The position numbers and the translations under genes are program-made. DNA of 13,741 bases from JAZDMK01 sp043800975 (GTDB taxonomy: Bacteria > Bacteroidota > Bacteroidia > Bacteroidales > JAHJDW01): contig JAZDMK010000223.1 of the NCBI GenBank assembly GCA_043800975.1, positions 1-13,741 on the forward strand. The letters run 5' to 3'. This document shows positions 5,601 to 11,522 of this stretch, piece after piece. A model generated the notes under the pieces. That model had not been told where the DNA came from and made no database searches. It saw only the letters and a list, made by a program, of their open reading frames with translations. Every line of letters begins with the position of its first letter. Within the stretch, counting starts at the first letter, position 1.

Positions 5601-8593
5601 CTGCGGGAGATGTAAATGGTGATGGCTTTTCGGATTTTATTGTTGGTGCTTATAATTATGACAACACCTTTGCTGATGAAGGCGTTGCTTATGTTTATTA
5701 TGGTTCTGCAACAGGGCCTGCTGCTGCTCCAAACTGGTCTACGTATGGCGGCCAGGCCGGAGCACAATACGGACACTGCGGAGGTTCTGTGGGAGACATT
5801 AATGGTGATGGATATTCTGATGTCATTGTTGGGTCCCGCTTTTATTCTAACCCCGAGGTAAAAGAAGGTGGTGCCTGGATATATCTTGGATCTGCCCTGG
5901 GTTTGAGCACCATTCCTGTTTGGGCCGTCGAAAGCAATCAGGCAAACTCGTCGTTTGGTTATGCCTGTGCTGGCGCGGGAGATATAAATGGTGACGGCTT
6001 TTCGGATGTCATCATCGGGGCTTTTGAATATGACAATGGACAAGTTAATGAAGGGGAGGCTTTGGTTTATTATGGAACAGGATTAAGGGCGTATTCTACA
6101 CAATTCAAATCCGACATGACTTCTCCCCTAGCCGCCAATTGCGGGATTCAGGATTGTCAGTTTGGAATCGGGCATTATTCAAAATCGCCTATCGGTCGAA
6201 TGAAAGGTCAATTAATTTGGGAAACGCGCGCTGAAGGATCTGCTTTCAGCGGAACCCCAATTACAAACAGCACCCTCTTAACATCTGCTATGATTACTTG
6301 GGCTGATCTTGGAACCGCGGGTGTTTTATTAAAAGACACTGTAGATAAAATTCAAAATAAAATCCGCACACGCGTTCGTGCCAGAGTACTTTATCATCCA
6401 ACTACACGGCTTGATGGCCGGTCTTTATCACGCTGGTATCATTTCGGCAATATTAATTCGGAAGGAATCGGAACTGTAAAACCATTTACAGCTGTATTAT
6501 CAGGAACAACGGCTATTTGTCAGGGAGACTCTATTCCGCTTACCATAAATTTTACTGGGGTATCGCCATGGACCGTTGTTTTAACAGATGGTACAACACC
6601 TGTTACTATCAATAATATTACAACAACGCCCTATACATTCTATGTCCAACCAGGAACAACAACTACTTATTCGATAACAACGGTAAACGACTATTGTTCT
6701 CCGGGTGTTCCCGTAAGTAGTGCCGTAATTACTGTGAATTCTAATCCTACTGCATTGGTAGATACAATAAATAACGTTTCCTGCTTTGGCGGTAGTAATG
6801 GATATGCTACAGAGCTAGGCAGTGGTGGACTTCCTGGATATTCTTATGTCTGGTCAAATGGTGATTTGCTTTCAACTGCAGATACTTTATCGGCCGGTGA
6901 TTATTTCGTTACCATTACCGATGCCAATGGCTGTCATGCTTATGATACAATCACAATAACGCAACCGCCGCTTTTAATTGACACTATAAATCCTGTTCAG
7001 AATGTTAATTGCTTTGGTGAAAATAACGGACAAGCCACTGTCGTCCCATCAGGCGGTACAGCAGGATATTCTTTTGTTTGGTCAAACGGAGATTTGCTTG
7101 CAACCGCTGACACATTAATTGCGGGAACTTATTATGTTACGATTACTGATGCTCACGGATGTATCAAAACCGATAGTGTTTTAATTACACAACCAACTGC
7201 ATTAACGCTCGGACTTACCAATACGAATGTAAACTGTTTCGGTGACAGCACGGCAACGGCAACCGCTACGCCCGGCGGAGGGTCGCCCGGATACATTTAT
7301 CAATGGTCAAATGGCGATGCAACACCGATAGCAAGTAATCTTCCTGCCGGAACAGCAATTGTTACTATTACCGACTCACATGGCTGCATTATTATTGATT
7401 CTGTAACAATAACACAACCCACTGCTCTTACCGCCACGTCTTCCTTTGATGATATTGATTGTAATGGAACATCCACGGGTTATATTGCTGTTCATCCATC
7501 GGGTGGTTCTCCCTCCTACTCATTTCTTTGGTCAAATACAGCAACAACAGATTCTATTTTTGGATTGCCTGCAGGGCCTTATTCTGTAGTAATTACAGAT
7601 TCTTTGGGTTGTACTGTGTCTTTGAATTTTAACTTAATTCAACCTCCCTTACTTACAATATCAATGGTTTCAAGTAATGTGCTCTGCTTTGGTGGCAACA
7701 CGGGAAGTGCATCGGCAACACCGTCGGGTGGTACACCCGGATACACTTATAACTGGTCGAATAGCGCAACAACACCAACTACCAGTGGGCTTATAATGGG
7801 AACATATACGGTTACTATTACTGACACCCTGGGTTGTACCGCAACGACAATTGTGAACATAACCCAACCCGCTGCACTGGGGCTTACACTGGCTAGTCAG
7901 GATGTGTCCTGTTACAATTTAACTGACGGGGTAATTGTTTCTACTTCATCGGGAGGAACGCTTCCTTTCGAATATTCATGGTCAAACGGAGACACAACAT
8001 CTGCTATCAATAATCTACCGCCAGGATGGTATATACTTACACTTATTGATTCAAATTTATGTGTTATAAAGGATAGTGTGGAAATTTTGAACCAACCACT
8101 ATTGCCGATAACACTTACGAGCAATGCCACGAATGATCAGGTTTTCCTCGGACAACCAGTAACCTTTACCGCCGAGCCCGGAACGTATACTACCTATACT
8201 TTCTATATTGACAGCACCCAGATTCAAAGCGGATCAAGTAATGTATTCATCACAAGTGCTCTTCAACCGGGCCAAATTGTTTCTGTTTCTGCATTTGATA
8301 ATACTTGTCCATCAGAACGGGATTCTTTAGCACTGGAAGTAATTCCATTCCCTACAGCTTTCACACCGAATGGAGATGGAACAAACGATGTATATCTGAA
8401 AGGCTACGAAATGAGAATTGTAAACCGATGGGGACAAAAGTTGTACGAAGGAAACGAAGGCTGGGACGGCACTTTCAACGGAAATAAAGTCTCGCCCGGG
8501 ACCTATTATTATTTTGTAAAAACATATGACATTCATCAGAACGTAACTGAGTTCAGTGGTGCTGTGATGTTAGTTGACACTGAAAACAAATAA
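2666..8593 (+). CDS. Giant surface protein: 14 FG-GAP repeats, 6 SprB modules, T9SS type B sorting domain
   Basis: 1975 residues. Order: an N-terminal hydrophobic export signal (about 3-19, without a clear cleavage site); a beta-rich N-terminal domain to about 275, closing with the YPVTIDPL motif that often precedes FG-GAP arrays; 14 FG-GAP/integrin-alpha repeats (276-1144), each with a calcium-loop DxNxDGxxD-type motif; a linker domain (1145-1268) with SPIGRMKGQLIWE and a DLGTAG segment, typical after such arrays; an Ig-like domain (about 1271-1360); six SprB modules (1369-1813); a PKD-like domain (1813-1894); and a gliding-motility-type C-terminal (type B) sorting domain from 1895, with AFTPNGDGTNDV, IVNRWGQKLYE and a WDGTFNG turn. 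Family knowledge points to T9SS export and cell-surface display, probably as a calcium-dependent adhesin or gliding-type filament. The ligand is unknown. The downstream PorP/SprF gene, 10 bases away, is its likely export or anchoring partner. Confidence 0.93.
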   Translation: MKYFALLLTGAIFSGILFLNKTQESFSGNAVSAYRGSLPTPSLEKKSALTAVNKAVSYKNPIADSTLEKSDWAKNIQKTLAQSEYNIHWQSAANAFQSPNRAQNLRTSFYSDRMVFTPRIDSAEKWEIAFSVQGIGRNRNSVNPIESNVQPFIENNKITFSQKNSFDIEYINTNEGVRQNFIVNEKPAGSGTLNVFLNITSPFTPILASENELVLARANKDEAMDPVLRYKDLKAWDANGTVLASHMQLNENGALALVVDDNQAAYPVTIDPLTTAPNWFIESNQAGANMGFSISTAGDINLDGYSDVLVGLPNYDNGQTNEGAVNLYAGSMAGLTTIPLWTYENNQANSYVGYSVATAGDVNGDGFSDVIIGAYGWDNAGLNDRGIAYIFHGSLTGLSASPNWSAEGPSAGAYFGYSVNLAGDVTNDGFSDVIIGAPRLTNGNTEEGAVYVFYGFTTGVGPVPMWSFEGGQNNARLGNSVAGAGDVNGDGYSDVIVGSYQYDNGEVDEGMAFVFHGSATGLSAVQNWSAESNQASALLGFSVSSAGDVNGDGFSDVLVGAYQFDNAEANEGRVFLYAGSAGGLNAAAFWTYENNIANSQVGYSVNLAGDINADGYSDIIIGASGYSNGQVNEGIAYVFYGEAIGPLAVPTWSYENNITLSSMGSSVAPAGDVNGDGYSDIIIGAPNYTSPQVGEGAVYGFMGSANGLLLIPAWTNESNQTNAQYGYAVNAAGDINADGYDDVIVGAPLYDNGQADEGIVYVYLGSPTGLSAIPAWTFENNIATSRVGFSVASAGDVNGDGFSDVIVGAQWYTNGQSREGAAYLFHGSAAGLSLAPNWFYESNLINIWFGTSVNTAGDVNSDGYSDVIIGAIKYSNGEADEGAAYAFYGSAIGLSATPSWLVEPNAAVSQMGYSVASAGDVNGDGYSDVIVGLVVYSNGESGEGQVRLYYGSQVGLSTTVAWSAESNQAWACIGFFVNTAGDVNGDGFSDFIVGAYNYDNTFADEGVAYVYYGSATGPAAAPNWSTYGGQAGAQYGHCGGSVGDINGDGYSDVIVGSRFYSNPEVKEGGAWIYLGSALGLSTIPVWAVESNQANSSFGYACAGAGDINGDGFSDVIIGAFEYDNGQVNEGEALVYYGTGLRAYSTQFKSDMTSPLAANCGIQDCQFGIGHYSKSPIGRMKGQLIWETRAEGSAFSGTPITNSTLLTSAMITWADLGTAGVLLKDTVDKIQNKIRTRVRARVLYHPTTRLDGRSLSRWYHFGNINSEGIGTVKPFTAVLSGTTAICQGDSIPLTINFTGVSPWTVVLTDGTTPVTINNITTTPYTFYVQPGTTTTYSITTVNDYCSPGVPVSSAVITVNSNPTALVDTINNVSCFGGSNGYATELGSGGLPGYSYVWSNGDLLSTADTLSAGDYFVTITDANGCHAYDTITITQPPLLIDTINPVQNVNCFGENNGQATVVPSGGTAGYSFVWSNGDLLATADTLIAGTYYVTITDAHGCIKTDSVLITQPTALTLGLTNTNVNCFGDSTATATATPGGGSPGYIYQWSNGDATPIASNLPAGTAIVTITDSHGCIIIDSVTITQPTALTATSSFDDIDCNGTSTGYIAVHPSGGSPSYSFLWSNTATTDSIFGLPAGPYSVVITDSLGCTVSLNFNLIQPPLLTISMVSSNVLCFGGNTGSASATPSGGTPGYTYNWSNSATTPTTSGLIMGTYTVTITDTLGCTATTIVNITQPAALGLTLASQDVSCYNLTDGVIVSTSSGGTLPFEYSWSNGDTTSAINNLPPGWYILTLIDSNLCVIKDSVEILNQPLLPITLTSNATNDQVFLGQPVTFTAEPGTYTTYTFYIDSTQIQSGSSNVFITSALQPGQIVSVSAFDNTCPSERDSLALEVIPFPTAFTPNGDGTNDVYLKGYEMRIVNRWGQKLYEGNEGWDGTFNGNKVSPGTYYYFVKTYDIHQNVTEFSGAVMLVDTENK
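3491..6097 (+). repeat. 14-unit FG-GAP coding repeat array, 62-residue (186-bp) period
   Basis: Fourteen tandem units fill residues 276-1144, 869 residues in all, so the period is almost exactly 62. Each unit runs W, then commonly an E-[SN]-N segment, GxSV, a glycine-aspartate calcium loop (consensus GDVNGDGYSDVIVG), an NEG-like turn, and YGS. The Trp near the unit start is present in all 14. Unit 3 has DVTNDG in place of DVNxDG, and unit 8 has DGYDD. Several units share long identical DNA runs around the calcium loop, for example units 2 and 3 and units 4 and 7. Seven FG-GAP repeats make one integrin-type beta-propeller, so 14 suggests two propellers in tandem. Confidence 0.9.
6770..8104 (+). 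repeat. Six tandem SprB-type modules, about 74 residues each
   Basis: Residues 1369-1813 hold six copies that begin with NVSCFGGSNG-like text, continue with an SGGxPGYSYxWSNG segment, then a PAGxYxVTITD strand, and end with a DxxGC motif and ITQP. Each has one Cys at the start and one near the end, suitable for a disulfide within the module. Units 4 and 6 diverge most: unit 4 has CNGTSTG, and unit 6 has CYNLTDG at the start and DSNLC at the end. The same module makes up most of the gliding adhesin SprB. Confidence 0.88.
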
Positions 8594-8603
8594 CACCGGA
8601 ACT

Positions 8604-9500
8604 ATGAAAAAGAAATTAATTATCGCCGGAATCTTTGTGACAATGAGCTTTAGCTCAATTGCCCAAAATGATATTCAGATCAGTCATTATATGTTTAATG
8701 ACATTTCTTTTAATCCTGCTCTGGCAGGATATCAGCCTATAATAGGCGGAACGCTACTGGCAAGACAACAGTGGATTGGTGTGGATCAGGCGCCGATGAC
8801 CCAGTTGCTCACAGCACAGATGCATTCTGTGAAATTAAACGGTGGGGTTGGACTTTCTGTATACAACGACAAGCTTGGCTTTGAACACAACCTGGCTGCA
8901 AAACTCATGTATGCATACACCTTAAAACTGGATAAGAAAAACAATCTACATCTTGGGTTGGGTGCTGGCTTTGTAAACAAAACAGTTCGTGGTTCTGAAC
9001 TAACTTATCAGGAGGCGGGTGATCAATATGCCCTGTATTCCGACAAAAGCTCATTCAAACCCGACTTTGATTTTGGTATTGGCTTTAGCAATAAAGACCT
9101 TGTTGCCGGAATTTCTGTAACGCACCTTGATCAGAGTTTTGCTACCGCTACGCCTTTTAAACCGCCACGCCATTATTATCTCTATGGAAGGTACAATGCA
9201 AAAGTGAACGATAAGTTTTTTGTAGTGCCATCCCTCATGGTGAAAAGCAGCATTTTCATTACACAGTTTGATTTAAGTACACTCGCTGTTCTTGATAAAA
9301 AAGCATGGATTGGTGCTTCCTATCGATACCGCGATGCGATTACCGGATTGGTTGGTGTATACATTACAGAAAATATTCGTCTTGCTTACTCTTATGATTA
9401 CAACGCAGGTGGAGTAAAAACACATAGTAGCGGAAGCCACGAAATATGCCTGATGGCAACATTCAAAGCGCCGGAAGTTTCTAAAGCGAAATTTTTCTAA
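8604..9500 (+). CDS. PorP/SprF family type IX secretion system outer-membrane protein
   Basis: 298 residues from the ATG at 8604. A TTG at 8574 would add 10 residues ahead of the signal peptide and overlap the upstream gene, so it is not preferred. The N-terminus is a good signal peptide (KKK, then a hydrophobic core, cleavage near SIA-Q21). Family hallmarks are present: FNPALAG at 36-42, RQQWIG at 54-59, repeated amphipathic beta strands throughout, and SGSHEI at 276-281 near the end. The expected fold is a membrane beta-barrel. PorP binds the T9SS ring and trans-envelope apparatus, and SprF is needed to place SprB on the surface. Paralogues encoded directly after type B sorting-domain proteins are thought to be dedicated partners. 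The 10-base gap to the giant gene supports that here. Whether this copy also serves the general machine cannot be told from the window. Confidence 0.92.
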   Translation: MKKKLIIAGIFVTMSFSSIAQNDIQISHYMFNDISFNPALAGYQPIIGGTLLARQQWIGVDQAPMTQLLTAQMHSVKLNGGVGLSVYNDKLGFEHNLAAKLMYAYTLKLDKKNNLHLGLGAGFVNKTVRGSELTYQEAGDQYALYSDKSSFKPDFDFGIGFSNKDLVAGISVTHLDQSFATATPFKPPRHYYLYGRYNAKVNDKFFVVPSLMVKSSIFITQFDLSTLAVLDKKAWIGASYRYRDAITGLVGVYITENIRLAYSYDYNAGGVKTHSSGSHEICLMATFKAPEVSKAKFF

Positions 9501-9502
9501 AA

Positions 9503-11449
9503 TTATTTCGTCAACACAAACTTCTGAAAGCCGCTTCCCGTCTGTGAATTAATGTAAACGCCATAAACGCCGCTGTTCAAATTTGCCATGGAGGCTTTAA
9601 ACATTGTGCCTTCTGAAACAGCCGTCAGACAAACCTTTCCTGTCATATCCAATACTTTGATTTCACATTTTCCACTTTGTGGCGGAAAATAAATGATCAG
9701 GTTTTCTTTTACCGGATTAGGCGAAACAGAGAAGTTCAGCATTTCTGAAACTGCTTTGTCAATATTTACAGTAATACTTCCGGTTGCATTTACAACCCAA
9801 TTGTTGGGATCTACCTCAATAGAAGTAACTGAATGGTCAACATGAACCTTAAATGAGTTAAGATTCGCAGTTTGATAACAAACAACGGTTGTATCACCTC
9901 CTGAATAATATAGTTTATACTCCATTTTTCCTTTGAACAAAGGAGTAACTGCGGTTGACGTTGTTTGTGTAACATTCATATAAAGTGTATCTGCAGCTTG
10001 CGTAGTGTTAACACTAAATGTTGGAAAGCCTTCTCCAAAATACCATTGATTGAAATAATCTGTAAAGTTAAACCCTGAAAGATTTTCTGTCACGGCTTTA
10101 AAATCAAGACCCGTTGCAACATCATTCCCATACTGGGTCATGAATGTTTTGAGAATATCAAAAAACACAGTATCGTTGCCCACTTCAAAACGAAGGTTGT
10201 GAATAATTGCAGATCCTTTATCATAGGATAATCGTCCATCAAAAATGCGATTTACGTCTCCAATATCTGCCATAGGAACATAAACACTTCCGTCGGGTTG
10301 AGACATTACATTGTCGTGAACATCATACATGTGGGATTGCGCCTCGGTATAGCTGTCAAGATATTGCGCAGCAAAATATTCACAATAGGATGCAAAGCCT
10401 TCGTTAATCCAGATGTCGTTCCACGTGGCACAGGTTACATAGTCACCCCACCACTGATGACCCAGTTCATGGCAAGTCAGATAAAAAGAAAACGAACTTT
10501 GTGTCGTCATTGTCTGGTGCTCCATTCCGCCACCCATCGGGGCCATGCTGTGACCATATTTTTCATCATAGAAAGGATAAATACCAAACAAATCGCTGAA
10601 TAATTCAATAAATCCGGGCGTTCTGTCAATTTCTGTTTTAAAATACGGAAGACAAGATGAATTATCGTAGATATAGTTTTGCACCTTTACTGAATCTGTA
10701 ATTCCTGCCGGGTGTGCATAAATTGTATAATCTACATACTTCGCTACTGCAACAGATATCAGGTAATACTCTATAATATGACGATGCTTCCACTCATAGC
10801 GATTCTTGCTTCCGGGAACCGTAACGGTATTGGTTAAAATTCCATTTGATCCTACTTTGTTAGTGTTTGATGTAGTTACAAAAACCCAGCATGAATCTGC
10901 CTTGTCGGTAAGCGCCTGTTTGCAGGGCCACCAATGGTATGCGTTGAATGGTTCTGAAAGCGTCCACACAACTTCTGCCCCCCAGGTTCCTGACGTTCCG
11001 TGTGATATTCCCGAGAAAAACCCGCCATTGACCGGCTGACCTTTATAATATATGATGGCCTGAAACAACTGATTCTGCGTTGGACCGGCTGTTAACTTGA
11101 CAAATGCTTCATCACCTGTTCGCGTAAATGCTTTTTTAACACCATCTATGTATACCGAATCTATTGTCAAAGCAGAAGATAAGTCAAAACAAAACGTATC
11201 AAGCTGAGCAACGGTAACGGTTGCGTCAATTCTAACCTTGCCTGAAATGTATGTAGTAGTCCTTTCCAGTGCAATATCCAGAAAATAAAATTTCACATCA
11301 TATTTATCCTGCTGGGGGTTTGATTTGGGTTCAAATTTGTAGTACTCTTTTTGATAAATCCCCGATTTCGAATCAACATTTGTAAATTGTGAAAAGGCTG
11401 CTGAACAAGCCAGTAATCCGGCTACTAAAAAAATGTACGCTTTCGTCAT
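9503..11449 (-). CDS. Secreted M1-family zinc metallopeptidase with T9SS type A sorting domain
   Basis: 648 residues. A signal peptide comes first (cleavage near AAFS-Q21). An aminopeptidase N-type beta domain follows, about 45-245, with YDVKFYFLDIALE and WWPCKQALTDKADS. The catalytic domain has GGGMEH at 306-311 (substrate motif), HELGH at 327-331, and Glu350 after exactly 18 residues, giving the gluzincin site HExxH-x18-E. Tyr409 in YDKGS fits the transition-state tyrosine. Residues about 485-565 look like the beta-sandwich third domain. Where larger M1 enzymes carry a helical fourth domain, this protein has a type A sorting domain (572-648, opening FSVSPNPVKENL). The likely role is removal of N-terminal residues from peptides, outside the cell or on its surface. 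The substrate motif ends in His rather than the usual Asn of GAMEN. The gene converges on the PorP/SprF gene with a 2-base gap. Confidence 0.93.
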   Translation of the reverse strand: MTKAYIFLVAGLLACSAAFSQFTNVDSKSGIYQKEYYKFEPKSNPQQDKYDVKFYFLDIALERTTTYISGKVRIDATVTVAQLDTFCFDLSSALTIDSVYIDGVKKAFTRTGDEAFVKLTAGPTQNQLFQAIIYYKGQPVNGGFFSGISHGTSGTWGAEVVWTLSEPFNAYHWWPCKQALTDKADSCWVFVTTSNTNKVGSNGILTNTVTVPGSKNRYEWKHRHIIEYYLISVAVAKYVDYTIYAHPAGITDSVKVQNYIYDNSSCLPYFKTEIDRTPGFIELFSDLFGIYPFYDEKYGHSMAPMGGGMEHQTMTTQSSFSFYLTCHELGHQWWGDYVTCATWNDIWINEGFASYCEYFAAQYLDSYTEAQSHMYDVHDNVMSQPDGSVYVPMADIGDVNRIFDGRLSYDKGSAIIHNLRFEVGNDTVFFDILKTFMTQYGNDVATGLDFKAVTENLSGFNFTDYFNQWYFGEGFPTFSVNTTQAADTLYMNVTQTTSTAVTPLFKGKMEYKLYYSGGDTTVVCYQTANLNSFKVHVDHSVTSIEVDPNNWVVNATGSITVNIDKAVSEMLNFSVSPNPVKENLIIYFPPQSGKCEIKVLDMTGKVCLTAVSEGTMFKASMANLNSGVYGVYINSQTGSGFQKFVLTK

Positions 11450-11476
11450 AATTAAGGATGTTTAACGTTATAGGAT

Positions 11477-11484
11477 CAAAGTTA
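11477..11484 (-). promoter_or_regulatory. -7 element candidate for the metallopeptidase gene
   Basis: On the minus strand these bases read TAACTTTG, an exact match to the Bacteroidota TAnnTTTG -7 element, 28 bases before the metallopeptidase ATG. Transcription would start near 11470. No TTTG is seen at the expected -33 distance, so the promoter is incomplete or depends on an activator. Confidence 0.4.
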
Positions 11485-11522
11485 GGCTTTTTTTTCCGAT
11501 ATTTGAGTTGATTTTAAAAGAT

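Noticed and set aside
5474..6043. Minus-strand open frame of 189 codons inside the giant gene
   Set aside because: It is the complement of the FG-GAP repeat coding sequence; its repeated text mirrors the repeat period and the plus frame is clearly real.
8574..8603. TTG at 8574 as the PorP/SprF start
   Set aside because: It would put ten polar residues before a good signal peptide and overlap the upstream stop; ATG at 8604 gives a standard signal peptide.
10298..10603. Plus-strand open frame of 101 codons inside the metallopeptidase gene
   Set aside because: It lies opposite the HELGH catalytic region of a clearly functional minus-strand gene and has no recognisable protein features.
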